This document shows positions 26,296 to 35,636 of a stretch of DNA of 63,534 nucleotides, one piece after another (within the stretch, counting starts at the first letter, position 1; the number at the start of each line of letters is the position of its first letter). Source of the stretch: Comamonadaceae bacterium (GTDB lineage: Bacteria; Pseudomonadota; Gammaproteobacteria; Burkholderiales; Burkholderiaceae_C); contig JAAFJC010000010.1 in the NCBI GenBank assembly GCA_013297925.1, forward strand, positions 1 to 63,534, given 5' to 3'. The notes below the pieces were generated by a model. The model ran no database searches and was not told the origin of the DNA. It was given only the letters and a program-made list of their open reading frames with translations. The translations under genes and the position numbers were made by a program.

Positions 26296-28094
26296 TCTCA
26301 AATCTAACAAATGCGCTCACTTTTTTAGATACAAAACAGCGCATCAGGCTCGGATTGATGCTTGCATTGATGCTAATTGTGGCGCTACTGGAGGCGCTTG
26401 GTATTGGCATGCTTATGCCATACATCGGTGTAGTCAATTCTCCTGAACTGATTGAGCAAAATAAGTACCTTAAGATGATCTATGACAAGCTTGGCTTTGA
26501 GTCTAATAGCAGCTTTTTGGTCGCTATGAGCATCGCCTTGATTGTTTTATTTTTTACTAAAAATACAGCCTACATTATTCAGCAGTACTTCCAGTCCCGT
26601 CAACTGCTTGAATTTCAGCTAAATATTGAAACCCGTCTCATGGCGAGCTATTTGAGGCGGGAGTATCTTTTCTTTGTAGATAACAATCCTGCTCTGCTCT
26701 ATCAAAACATCCGCAATGTGTCTGGCATAGTAGCTTTAGTCTACAACCCGGCTTTAACGATCGCAACTGAAGTGATGGTGTTATTCTTGATTGGAGGATT
26801 TCTAGTATTTATTCAGCCTTGGATAACGCTGTCAGCCGCGATTTTGCTGGTTGTGCTTGCATATTCGATATATGGATTTTCTCGCAAGCGTGCTTCCCGT
26901 TATGGTAAAGAAGGAAATCACCATCAAGTTGAAATGAATAAATGGATGTACCAATCCTTCGGAGGCATCAAAGAAGTAAAAATTCTTTCCAAGGAACACT
27001 TTTTTCTCGAGCGAAGCTTATTTCATAGCCGGCAAGCTGGTTGGATAGGTATGAAGGCGAATATGTTGTCCGTTATGACGAGGCCCTACATTGAAACAGT
27101 CTGGTTTACCTTAACAATTCTGCTGGTTCTATTCGCTATCTTGGCCGGCAAAGGCGGCGCTAGCTTATTACCAATGATTGTCCTGTTGGCTGCTGCTGCA
27201 ATTCGCATCATGCCTGCCTTGAATAGAATCCTGAATTCATCTATTTCAATTCGACAAGCTACTCATCACATTAATTCTGTTGCTGCTGAGTTAGGAAATG
27301 CTGAAAAATTTGATGCTCAATTACCCACGAATAAGTCTGAAAATAATCGGCGTCCTTTTCAAACTACTATTCGTTTTTCAGGTGTCGACTTCAAGTATCC
27401 TGGAGAGTCTGCAGAAGTTTTGAGGGATTTAACGTTCTCCATCAAGAAAGGGCAATCGATAGCTTTTGTAGGACCTTCTGGTGCTGGTAAAACAACGGCA
27501 GTTGATCTATTACTGGGTCTAATAGAACCATCAAGAGGCCAGCTCTTTGTGGATGAAGTCCCATTGAAAAGTAAAGAGACGCGTCAGTGGAGACAAAACT
27601 TTGGCTATGTTCCACAAACTATTTATTTATCTGATGACACCATCAGGAACAATATTGCATTCGGCCAACTACCCAATGAAATTGACGCGAGCAGAATAAA
27701 TGCGGTAGTTGAGCAGGCGCAGCTTTCGGATGTTATAGCTCGCCTTCCTGACGGACTTGATACATTTGTTGGTGATCGAGGTGCCCGTTTATCTGGGGGG
27801 CAACGGCAACGCATAGGAATTGCAAGAGCGCTTTATCGCGATCCGCCTGTATTAGTGCTAGATGAAGCAACCTCCGCGTTAGATAATGAAACTGAACGAG
27901 ATATAACGCGAGCCATCCGCGAATTGAGCGGCAGAAAAACCGTAGTTCTGATTGCGCATCGATTATCAACGATTGCGCATTGTGATCAAGTGGTATTCCT
28001 AGTAGATGGGGTTATTCGCGCTTGCGGGACTTACGATGATTTGATGGCTGGTAATGACGACTTTCGTCGATTTGCAACCGCGGAACCTGCATGA
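26292..28094 (+). CDS. PglK/MsbA-type ABC flippase
   Basis: 600-residue half transporter. Six hydrophobic segments lie in about residues 1-320. The ATPase follows with Walker A GPSGAGKTTA, Q-loop YVPQ, signature LSGGQRQR, Walker B VLVLDEATSALD and H-loop IAHRLS. The layout matches PglK, which flips lipid-linked oligosaccharide across the inner membrane. No Wzx-type flippase gene is visible in the window, so this may be the translocator for the unit. It ends the first tightly coupled part of the operon; a 269-bp gap follows. Confidence 0.85.
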   Translation: MISNLTNALTFLDTKQRIRLGLMLALMLIVALLEALGIGMLMPYIGVVNSPELIEQNKYLKMIYDKLGFESNSSFLVAMSIALIVLFFTKNTAYIIQQYFQSRQLLEFQLNIETRLMASYLRREYLFFVDNNPALLYQNIRNVSGIVALVYNPALTIATEVMVLFLIGGFLVFIQPWITLSAAILLVVLAYSIYGFSRKRASRYGKEGNHHQVEMNKWMYQSFGGIKEVKILSKEHFFLERSLFHSRQAGWIGMKANMLSVMTRPYIETVWFTLTILLVLFAILAGKGGASLLPMIVLLAAAAIRIMPALNRILNSSISIRQATHHINSVAAELGNAEKFDAQLPTNKSENNRRPFQTTIRFSGVDFKYPGESAEVLRDLTFSIKKGQSIAFVGPSGAGKTTAVDLLLGLIEPSRGQLFVDEVPLKSKETRQWRQNFGYVPQTIYLSDDTIRNNIAFGQLPNEIDASRINAVVEQAQLSDVIARLPDGLDTFVGDRGARLSGGQRQRIGIARALYRDPPVLVLDEATSALDNETERDITRAIRELSGRKTVVLIAHRLSTIAHCDQVVFLVDGVIRACGTYDDLMAGNDDFRRFATAEPA

Positions 28095-28363
28095 GCTCTT
28101 TTAGAACTACCTAGAAATTAAATGATGGAACTAAGTGCTTACAGATTTGTCGTCAAGCGTACGACAACTTAGTTTGCGTTGAATAGTTTTAGTCCTGAAA
28201 TTACTGAGCTATGCAAGCTTCGCCTCGTTGGATCGGGAGCAAGCACATAAAAATCGCTGTCAACCCTCCACTACTGACGAATGCAGAATATCTTAGATAT
28301 TGGAAAGCATAGCTAAGGCAATGAATCGCACCAGTTGCCGATGTAAACAGTAGAACCTAATCT
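28095..28363 (+). other. Gap inside the operon with a small hairpin
   Basis: The only long gap in the 24-gene run. I see no gene. TTGTCGT (28147-28153) and ACGACAA (28161-28167) form a perfect 7-bp stem with a 7-base loop and no U-run, so it is not a normal intrinsic terminator. It could mark a join between two gene blocks. Confidence 0.5.
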
Positions 28364-29359
28364 ATGACACAAATAAGCTTAAGCTGCCCAGTTTGTCGGT
28401 CCATGCTCTTTAATCTCGGCGTAGAGATTTTTGACGACCGATATGGTGAGCCTCATTGCTATCAGCTGGCGAGTTGTGCCACGTGTCATCATGTTGCTAC
28501 GATACCGCGTTTGCGTGAGTCTGATTTGCCTACGCTTTATGGCACTTTTTATCCCCGTAGAGCTGTCATTACTACTGATGTGGCGCGGGACGCCAACAAA
28601 GTCAATGATGTTTTCGCTAAATTTACGCGCTGGTGGAATGGTACAGACAACCAAGGCCAGTACAGCGTGCGCGCGGGCGAAACAATGCTGGATGTGGGCT
28701 GTGGCAGTGGCACTTCTTTGCTCGAAGCACAAGCGCTGGGAGCTTGTGCTTTCGGCATTGAAGCCGATCCGAACGTGAAGCCTATCGCTGTGGCTTTAGG
28801 ACTAAAAATTCATTTTGGTAGTTTGCATGATCAGCCATTTCCTGATCAATCTTTTGATTTGATCGTCATGAATCAGGTGATTGAGCATTTGCCAGACCCG
28901 GATTTGGCGCTGCAAGCGCTGCGTGAAAGGCTCAAGCCCGATGCACGCATGGTGCTGGTGTTTCCCAATAAAGCCTCGCTATGGCAGAAGCTTTCGGGAA
29001 GCCGTTGGATTAATTGGCACATCCCCTATCATTTGCATCATTTTGATCGCACCAGCTTCGCGGCCATGGCCCAACGTTGCGGCTTTGATGTAGTGCGCTC
29101 GCGCACCATCACGCCCAATGTCTGGACCCTTTTGCAGCTGCGGGCCAGCTGCTATAAGGCAAAGCAAGGCCAACCTAGCCCCATTTGGGTTGTAGCAAAT
29201 CAGCCAGATTCTTCTCGCCCTCAAGGGCGCAAAGCCAATCCTCTTCGCACGCTGCTTCGCATCACTGTGATGTCGGTTTTTGCGGTGATCAATCGCATCG
29301 TGGATGCCTTGGGCATGGGCGATAGCCTTTGGGTTGAGCTGCGTAGGAGTGCGAGATGA
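28364..29359 (+). CDS. Zinc-ribbon SAM methyltransferase with C-terminal hydrophobic segment
   Basis: 331 residues. CPVC...CATC near the N-terminus, then a class I methyltransferase: MLDVGCGSGTSLLEA, FGIEADP and LIVMNQVIEHLPDPD. The last 50 residues contain a hydrophobic stretch (LLRITVMSVFAVI) that may anchor it to the inner membrane. It shares its domain order with the protein at 22050 but is divergent. Probably methylates a sugar of the repeat unit. It overlaps the next gene by 4 bp. Confidence 0.82.
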   Translation: MTQISLSCPVCRSMLFNLGVEIFDDRYGEPHCYQLASCATCHHVATIPRLRESDLPTLYGTFYPRRAVITTDVARDANKVNDVFAKFTRWWNGTDNQGQYSVRAGETMLDVGCGSGTSLLEAQALGACAFGIEADPNVKPIAVALGLKIHFGSLHDQPFPDQSFDLIVMNQVIEHLPDPDLALQALRERLKPDARMVLVFPNKASLWQKLSGSRWINWHIPYHLHHFDRTSFAAMAQRCGFDVVRSRTITPNVWTLLQLRASCYKAKQGQPSPIWVVANQPDSSRPQGRKANPLRTLLRITVMSVFAVINRIVDALGMGDSLWVELRRSAR

Positions 29360-30195
29360 GCGTCTATGCGGTGGTGCCTGTGTTTAATCGCTTGGAATTG
29401 ACGCAATCGCTTGTGGGTTGTTTGCGTAAGCAAACCTTAAATCAGCTGCTACACATCGTCGTTGTGAATGATGGTTCTAGCGATGGCACTGCCGAGTGGC
29501 TAGCAACACAAAGTGATATTGAGATCCTTAATGGCGATGGCTCTTTATTTTGGGGTGGTGCTGTAGATATTGCGCTACGCCATTTGCAAGCAAAAGCTTT
29601 AAACGAGGATTGGGTTCTTCTGATTAACAATGACACAGTGGTGGCTCATGATTTCGTGCAGCATTTGCTCAATGCCGCTCAAGAGCATGCTCCTGCAGCT
29701 GTAGGAAGCGTCATCCGTGATGAAGCCGATCATTCACGCCTGCTTTCGGTAGGCGCTTGCCTAGATGCTTGGCGATTGCTGACTCGTGATGTACTGAATG
29801 AACAGACGTCGCAGTTTGCCTCGGCCGAAGTGGTGGAAGTCGATGTCTTATCCGGTCGCGGCGTGTTGTTTTCTGTGGAGAGCCTCATTGCCGCTGGTGG
29901 TATGCGGCCTCGTGCGCTGCCACACTACCTGGCGGACTACGAAGTGTCATTGCGGGTGCGTAAATCTGGGTGGCGTCTGTTGGTAATACCAACTGCAGCG
30001 GTGTACTCCAAGGACGAATACGGCAGTTCGCATCGCGCTCTGTCATGGCGTGATAAGTTGTTTTCTGTGCGATCCCCCATGTATCTGCCAGCAATATTGG
30101 TATTTTGGTGGGAGGCGAGCAACTGGCTGCAGCGTCTAACTCTTCCTCTGCGGTTGATTCTCTTTGTTCTCTTTCCACCGCTGCGTAAGCTTTAA
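29356..30195 (+). CDS. Family 2 glycosyltransferase, rhamnosyltransferase-like
   Basis: 279 residues. AVVPVFNRLELT at the N-terminus, VVNDGSSDGTAEWLA, GDGSLFWGGAVD and LLINNDTVV (the DxD-equivalent) are typical of the GT2 group that includes rhamnosyl- and GlcNAc-transferases of O-antigen loci. DVLSGRGVLF and YLADYEVSLRV mark the acceptor side. A hydrophobic end (LPLRLILFVLF) suggests membrane attachment. The donor sugar is not known. Confidence 0.83.
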   Translation: MSVYAVVPVFNRLELTQSLVGCLRKQTLNQLLHIVVVNDGSSDGTAEWLATQSDIEILNGDGSLFWGGAVDIALRHLQAKALNEDWVLLINNDTVVAHDFVQHLLNAAQEHAPAAVGSVIRDEADHSRLLSVGACLDAWRLLTRDVLNEQTSQFASAEVVEVDVLSGRGVLFSVESLIAAGGMRPRALPHYLADYEVSLRVRKSGWRLLVIPTAAVYSKDEYGSSHRALSWRDKLFSVRSPMYLPAILVFWWEASNWLQRLTLPLRLILFVLFPPLRKL

Positions 30196-30197
30196 AC

Positions 30198-31322
30198 ATG
30201 AAAATTTTGGTTGTTGATACTTATTATGCGGCCTTCCTAGCCCGCTTTTATGCGCAGCAAGATGGCCTTGCTAATGTGGCCTACGCAACTCAGCTGCAAA
30301 CTTTGCTGAATGCATGCTTCGGCACTTCAGATTTTTACAGCCGCCATTTAAACGAACTGGGCTGCGAGGCACAGGATTTAGTGGTTAACTGCGTACCATT
30401 GCAGCAGAGTTGGGCTAAGGCCAACAAAGTGCCACTCTCTCAGTTGGCGCTCAATGTCCCACATCGCTTATTTCGCGTGCCTGTGCTCGGTAGATTCTTG
30501 GCTAGCTTGCCTGGCCTGATGGAGGTTGCCGTAGCTCAGATCAAGGCTGCTAAACCAGATGTTTTGTATTGCCAAGATTTATCGTTCTTCCCGCCTGAGG
30601 TGCTGCGCGATTTAAAGCAGCATGTGCGGCTTATCGTTGGGCAGATCGCCTGCCCCTTACCGCCAGATGCATTTCTCAAAGGCTACGATTTGATTTTGAC
30701 GTCTTTCCCTCACTTCGTGGATCGTCTGCGTGCTCTGGGGGTCAAGTCTGAATACTTCCGTATCGGCTTTGACGAGCGCGTGCTGTCTTTGATGGGAGAT
30801 GTGAACAAGGATATTGCCTTTAGCTTTGTGGGAGGGATCAGCCGCCACCATGGTGGGGCGATACCTTTGCTTGAATATTTGGCTGAACAGGTGGATATGC
30901 AAATCTTTGGCTATGGTGTCGATAGCTTGCCAGCTTCATCAGCCATTCGCCAGGGCCATGGCGGCGAAGTCTGGGGCTTGGATATGTATCGAACACTGGC
31001 GCGCAGTCGAATTACACTAAATAGACATATCAATGTGGCTGAAAACAATGCCAATAATATGCGGCTCTATGAAGCCACTGGCGCTGGCGCCATGCTACTC
31101 ACAGACCGCAAGGATAATCTTCACGATCTATTTGAAATCGGTAAAGAGGTGGTGGCCTATTCGAGCAAAGAAGAAGCAGCGGAGCTTACGCGCCACTTTA
31201 TAGATCATCCTGAAGAAGCTGAGCGAATCGCCAAGGCAGGGCAGCAGCGCACATTGCGTGAGCATACCTATGCGCAGCGTATGAAGGAGCTGGTGCCTAT
31301 GCTCAAACGCCATTTGGATTGA
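30198..31322 (+). CDS. CgeB-like family 1 glycosyltransferase
   Basis: 374 residues of GT-B type. The N-terminal half begins KILVVDTYYAAFLARFY. The C-terminal half has FSFVGGISRHHG, SRITLNRHINVAENNANNMRLYEATGAGAMLLTD and HTYAQRM (quoted in short parts; the stretch lies at about residues 270-305), the pattern of CgeB/DUF3880-type transferases. It follows the GT2 gene by 2 bp. Substrate unknown. Confidence 0.77.
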   Translation: MKILVVDTYYAAFLARFYAQQDGLANVAYATQLQTLLNACFGTSDFYSRHLNELGCEAQDLVVNCVPLQQSWAKANKVPLSQLALNVPHRLFRVPVLGRFLASLPGLMEVAVAQIKAAKPDVLYCQDLSFFPPEVLRDLKQHVRLIVGQIACPLPPDAFLKGYDLILTSFPHFVDRLRALGVKSEYFRIGFDERVLSLMGDVNKDIAFSFVGGISRHHGGAIPLLEYLAEQVDMQIFGYGVDSLPASSAIRQGHGGEVWGLDMYRTLARSRITLNRHINVAENNANNMRLYEATGAGAMLLTDRKDNLHDLFEIGKEVVAYSSKEEAAELTRHFIDHPEEAERIAKAGQQRTLREHTYAQRMKELVPMLKRHLD

Positions 31323-31324
31323 AA

Positions 31325-32137
31325 ATGCGCGCTGCTATTGTTTCTGTTTTAAATCGGCTGCCTAGGCTTAAGTATGTCCTTCGCGCGATGCGTGATTCGC
31401 TTTCGCCCCATGCCAGTGTTTCTTCGCGTTATGTTTCCCTTCAAGGTGAGCAAGCAGATGCTGAAGGCCAGCGCCTGCGCAATGCTTGGCGTGACGACGC
31501 TTTACCCGTCAGGCAGCGCGAATTGGTCGATCAGCAGCTGGCGCAATATCGCGCCGGAACGAGCATTGATGTGTTTGATGTGTTTGCTGATTCCATTCGC
31601 TCTTTGCCTGAACTTATTCCGGGCATGACTTTACTAGAAGTGGGCTGCTCAAGCGGGTTTTACTCGGAAGTCATCAAAATCAGCGAGTTGCCTGTTGACT
31701 ATTCAGGATGTGACTATTCTGATGCTTTTATCCAGCTAGCGAGGCGGTGTTATCCGTCGATTGGATTCTCGGTCGAAGATGCTACCGCTTTGAGCTATGC
31801 AGATCAGAGCTACGATATCGTTGTTTCCGGCTGCTGCTTATTGCATATTCCTGAGTATGCTAAAGCAGTAGAAGAAACCGTGCGCGTGGCTAGGCAATAT
31901 GCTATTTTCCACCGTACCCCCGTGGTCTGGGGCCAGCCTGAGCAGTGGTATCGCAAACAAGCATATGGCATTGAGACAGTAGAAATCCATTTCAATGAAT
32001 CAGAATTTCTCGATCTCCTTGCTCGAAACGGCCTTGAACTGATAAATACTTATTCTGTCAGCGAAGAGCCGCGTTATGCAGCCGGCACTCCGGGGCGCGC
32101 AACCCGAACCTATGTTTGCAAGAAGGTATCTCAATGA
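31325..32137 (+). CDS. SAM-dependent methyltransferase (type 11)
   Basis: 270 residues from ATG 31325. Motif I is LLEVGCSSGFYSEVI, followed by CDYSDAFIQLA, FSVEDATALSYAD and IVVSGCCLLHIPEY. There is no zinc ribbon, unlike the other two methyltransferases of the operon. Probably modifies a sugar or the chain end. It overlaps the next gene by 4 bp. Confidence 0.8.
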   Translation: MRAAIVSVLNRLPRLKYVLRAMRDSLSPHASVSSRYVSLQGEQADAEGQRLRNAWRDDALPVRQRELVDQQLAQYRAGTSIDVFDVFADSIRSLPELIPGMTLLEVGCSSGFYSEVIKISELPVDYSGCDYSDAFIQLARRCYPSIGFSVEDATALSYADQSYDIVVSGCCLLHIPEYAKAVEETVRVARQYAIFHRTPVVWGQPEQWYRKQAYGIETVEIHFNESEFLDLLARNGLELINTYSVSEEPRYAAGTPGRATRTYVCKKVSQ

Positions 32138-33108
32138 CCACGCGGTATTTCTGCACGCTTTTCGATAGCGGCTATTTGATCAAAGGCCTGGCGATGGTTC
32201 GTAGCTTGGCGCGTTATTGCCAAGGAGCGAAGATATATGTGCTGTGCATGGATGATCAAACCCGATTGATTTTGAATCGATTAGATCTGCCTAATGTGCA
32301 ATGCGTTTCGTTAGCAGAGGTAGAAACTGATGAGCTGTTGAAAGCCAAATCAGATCGAGGTGTGGCCGAGTATTGTTGGACGCTTTCATCCTGCTTCACC
32401 TGGCATGTCATGCAGAGCAATTCAGAGATCGATTTTTTGACTTATGTTGACGCCGATTTGCTGTTTTATTCAGATGTGCAGCCTTTATTTGAAGAAATTG
32501 GTGATGCTTCAATCGCCATCATTGAGCATAGATTTACTGAGAGATTGAAAGACAGAGAAGTCAATGGACGGTTTTGTGTGGAGTGGGATAGCTTCCGTCG
32601 AGATGAGCAGGGCTTAGCATGCTTATCACGCTGGCGAGAGCAATGCATCGAATGGTGTTACTACCGGCTCGAAGAAGGCAAGATGGGCGATCAAAAGTAT
32701 CTGGATGAATGGCCGCAGCGCTATTCATCCTGCCATATCCTGATGCACCCAGGCGCGGGCATCGCACCTTGGAACTACGCCCAATATCGATTTGATAAAG
32801 ATGCATTAGGGAACATCACTGTGGATGGTTTGCCCTTGATTTTTTATCACTTCCACCAATTTCAACTCTTGGAAAATGGGCGGTTTGATCGGCTTTCAAC
32901 CTTTTATACGTCTGAGTGCGCGGAGCCAGCTGCAATTTATGAATACTACGAAGCCGAATTGAAGAAATGCCTGGCTGATATCCGTATCATCGAACCCGAA
33001 TTCAAGGCGGGCATGAAGAGAGCTGACAGTATGTTCTTGCGTCGAATGGTGCAGCAGTATGTGCCAAGTGCCGTAAAAGATCTCGCTCGAAAATTTATCC
33101 GACTTTGA
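32134..33108 (+). CDS. GT-A type glycosyltransferase, GT8-like
   Basis: 324 residues from ATG 32134. It starts TRYFCTLFDSGYLIKGLAM and has the metal-binding DxD in LTYVDADLLFY (about residues 103-113). GDQKYLDEWP and HPGAGIAPWN follow. This is a recurring but poorly characterised family in EPS clusters. It is the last gene of the long plus-strand run, and its end overlaps the end of convergent rmlC by 14 bp. Confidence 0.75.
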   Translation: MTTRYFCTLFDSGYLIKGLAMVRSLARYCQGAKIYVLCMDDQTRLILNRLDLPNVQCVSLAEVETDELLKAKSDRGVAEYCWTLSSCFTWHVMQSNSEIDFLTYVDADLLFYSDVQPLFEEIGDASIAIIEHRFTERLKDREVNGRFCVEWDSFRRDEQGLACLSRWREQCIEWCYYRLEEGKMGDQKYLDEWPQRYSSCHILMHPGAGIAPWNYAQYRFDKDALGNITVDGLPLIFYHFHQFQLLENGRFDRLSTFYTSECAEPAAIYEYYEAELKKCLADIRIIEPEFKAGMKRADSMFLRRMVQQYVPSAVKDLARKFIRL

Positions 33109-33658
33109 GTCGTGCAGAGTAATTTTGTATCGTCATGCCCAGCATATCTTTCGCAGATAACAATGGGTGACTTGTGATTTTTTTCAAAGGCCAAGGTATC
33201 GCTAAATCAGGATCATTCCAGAGGATGCAGCCCTCAGTAGCAGGCGAATAATAAGCATCCGTTTTATAGTGAACATCGGCGAAATCGGATAAGGTAAGAA
33301 AGCCGTGCGCGCATCCTTTGGGGATCCACAGCTGCTTGAAATTGCTTTCAGAGAGTTCTACGCTGAACCATTTCAGAAATGTGCTGGACGATTGGCGCAA
33401 ATCAACAATCACATCAAAAATAGCGCCGCGAGAAACGCGTATGAGCTTGGCTTGACTTGGCTCGGATTGAAAATGCAAGCCTCGAAGTACGCCGTGCTTA
33501 GATCTTGAGGAGTTATCCTGTACAAAGCTCGTGCTGATGCCAATCGTTTCTTGAAAATGCTTGACATTGAAGCTCTCGAAAAAAAAGCCGCGCTCATCGG
33601 AATACACATCAGGCTCAATGACGAGCGCTCCTTCCACAGTTGTTGGATGGACTCTCAT
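33095..33658 (-). CDS. rmlC: dTDP-4-dehydrorhamnose 3,5-epimerase
   Basis: 187-residue cupin. [32 protein letters not shown] with the catalytic His, VIVDLRQSS and [15 protein letters not shown] are the RmlC signatures. It makes dTDP-4-keto-L-rhamnose. The reductase RmlD that would finish dTDP-L-rhamnose is not in the window. It overlaps rmlA by 4 bp. Confidence 0.95.
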   Translation of the reverse strand: MRVHPTTVEGALVIEPDVYSDERGFFFESFNVKHFQETIGISTSFVQDNSSRSKHGVLRGLHFQSEPSQAKLIRVSRGAIFDVIVDLRQSSSTFLKWFSVELSESNFKQLWIPKGCAHGFLTLSDFADVHYKTDAYYSPATEGCILWNDPDLAIPWPLKKITSHPLLSAKDMLGMTIQNYSARLKVG

Positions 33659-34548
33659 ATGTGCTCACTGCCATTGCCTCGCATCAGCAAATACAGATAT
33701 TGGCCGTAGCCATTTTTAGCAAGCATCGCAGCTTGCTGCTCAAGCTGAGTAGCCGAAATCCATTTTTTTCGAAATGCGATTTCTTCAGGGCAAGCTACTT
33801 TAAGACCTTGGCGATGCTCTATCGTCGCTATAAATTGGCTGGCTTCAAGGAGACTCTCATGAGTTCCAGTATCGAGCCAAGCATATCCACGCTGCATGAT
33901 TTTCACGTTGAGCTGATTGATGGCCAGATATGCCTCATTGACAGCAGTAATTTCTAGCTCGCCACGCTTGCTGGGTTTCACAGCTTTGGCAATGTCTACC
34001 ACTTGGCTGTCGTAAAAATAAAGACCAGTGACAGCGTAGTTGCTCTTTGGAGCTAGCGGTTTTTCTTCTATGCTGTTTGCTTTGCCATTTTTGTCAAAGG
34101 CTACGACACCATAACGCTCTGGGTCTTTGACATGGTAGGCGAACACAGTAGCGCCTTCGTTTTGCTGATCTGCTGAGCCAAGCAATTGTTGAAAATCGTG
34201 GCCATAGAAAATGTTATCGCCCAAAACGAGGGCACTGGGTGCATTGCCGATGAATTGCTCACCAATGATAAAGGCTTGAGCGAGACCGTCTGGACTGGGC
34301 TGAACCGCATAGCTGAGGCTAATTCCCCATGCGCTTCCATCGCCAAGCAGCTGTTGAAAACGTGGCGTATCTTGCGGTGTGCTGATGATCAATATATCCC
34401 TGATTCCCGCTAGCATCAAGGTGCTGAGTGGGTAGTAGATCATTGGTTTATCGTACACAGGCAGTAATTGTTTGCTGATCGCTAGCGTTGCGGGATGAAG
34501 GCGTGAGCCAGAGCCGCCTGCGAGGATGATGCCTTTGCGTTGAGTCAT
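33655..34548 (-). CDS. rmlA: Glucose-1-phosphate thymidylyltransferase
   Basis: Makes dTDP-glucose from dTTP and glucose-1-phosphate. 297 residues with [45 protein letters not shown] and [15 protein letters not shown]. It stands directly behind rmlB (20 bp), whereas rmlD usually lies between these two in related clusters. It feeds both the RmlC branch and the FdtA/FdtB branch. Confidence 0.97.
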   Translation of the reverse strand: MTQRKGIILAGGSGSRLHPATLAISKQLLPVYDKPMIYYPLSTLMLAGIRDILIISTPQDTPRFQQLLGDGSAWGISLSYAVQPSPDGLAQAFIIGEQFIGNAPSALVLGDNIFYGHDFQQLLGSADQQNEGATVFAYHVKDPERYGVVAFDKNGKANSIEEKPLAPKSNYAVTGLYFYDSQVVDIAKAVKPSKRGELEITAVNEAYLAINQLNVKIMQRGYAWLDTGTHESLLEASQFIATIEHRQGLKVACPEEIAFRKKWISATQLEQQAAMLAKNGYGQYLYLLMRGNGSEHI

Positions 34549-34568
34549 TGGGTAATTTTAGTGAGGAA

Positions 34569-35624
34569 TCAAGCGTATTGCTTGTTAAGCCAATCCCGAT
34601 AAGCACCACTTTGTACATCCGATGTCCATTGTGGGTTGTCGAGATACCATTGCACCGTTTTACGAATACCTGTGGCAAAAGTCTCCGTAGGCTTCCAACC
34701 TAATTCTGTGTATAGCTTAGTAGCATCTATGGCGTAGCGGCGATCATGGCCAGGCCGGTCTTTTACATAGGTGATTTGTTCGGTATAGCTTCTGCCGTCT
34801 GCACGCGGCTGAAGTTCGTCCAGGAGCGTGCATAGGGTATTGACGATCTCGATATTTTGCTTCTCATTCCAGCCACCGATGTTGTATGTTTCACCGATGC
34901 GCCCTGCTTCGAGCACGCGGCAAATCGCTCTGCAATGATCCTTGACGTACAGCCAATCACGAATTTGCTGGCCATCACCATAAATCGGTAGTGGCTTTCC
35001 AGCAAGCGCATTGACAATCATGAGCGGAATGAGTTTTTCTGGAAAATGAAAAGGGCCATAGTTGTTGGAGCAATTGGTCGTGAGTGTGGGTAGGCCGTAG
35101 GTGTGGTGGTAGGCGCGGACGAGATGATCGCTGGCGGCCTTGCTGGCTGAGTAGGGGCTGTTAGGTTCGTGGGGGTTGCGCTCGGTAAAAGCGGGGGCAT
35201 CTGGCGAAAGTGAGCCGTAAATTTCGTCAGTTGAGACATGCAAAAAACGAAAATTTTCTTGGTCTGCTTGTGGCAATTTGCTCCAATAAGCACGCACCGC
35301 TTCAAGCAGGCGGAATGTGCCCACGATATTGGTTTGAATGAAATCTTCAGGGCCGTGAATTGAGCGATCAACATGGCTTTCAGCGGCAAAGTGAATCACT
35401 GCTCTGGGTTGATGCTTGATCAGTAGGCCTTCGATCAAGCTGCCATCTGTAATATCGCCTTGCACAAAAATATGATGCGGGTTGCCATTGAGGCTAGCCA
35501 AATTAGCGAGATTGCCAGAGTAGGTTAATTTGTCGAGATTGAGTATGGCTTCATTGGATGCACCCAGCCAATCGAGCACAAAATTTGAGCCAATGAATCC
35601 TGCGCCGCCTGTCACTAAGATCAT
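34569..35624 (-). CDS. rmlB: dTDP-glucose 4,6-dehydratase
   Basis: 351-residue extended [29 protein letters not shown], the catalytic STDEIYG and [17 protein letters not shown] (Tyr-x3-Lys) and TNCSNNYGP are conserved. Product dTDP-4-keto-6-deoxyglucose is the branch point to 3-amino sugars (FdtA, FdtB) and to L-rhamnose (RmlC, RmlD). It follows galU by 12 bp. Confidence 0.97.
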   Translation of the reverse strand: MILVTGGAGFIGSNFVLDWLGASNEAILNLDKLTYSGNLANLASLNGNPHHIFVQGDITDGSLIEGLLIKHQPRAVIHFAAESHVDRSIHGPEDFIQTNIVGTFRLLEAVRAYWSKLPQADQENFRFLHVSTDEIYGSLSPDAPAFTERNPHEPNSPYSASKAASDHLVRAYHHTYGLPTLTTNCSNNYGPFHFPEKLIPLMIVNALAGKPLPIYGDGQQIRDWLYVKDHCRAICRVLEAGRIGETYNIGGWNEKQNIEIVNTLCTLLDELQPRADGRSYTEQITYVKDRPGHDRRYAIDATKLYTELGWKPTETFATGIRKTVQWYLDNPQWTSDVQSGAYRDWLNKQYA

Positions 35625-35636
35625 GCCTTCTTCTCC

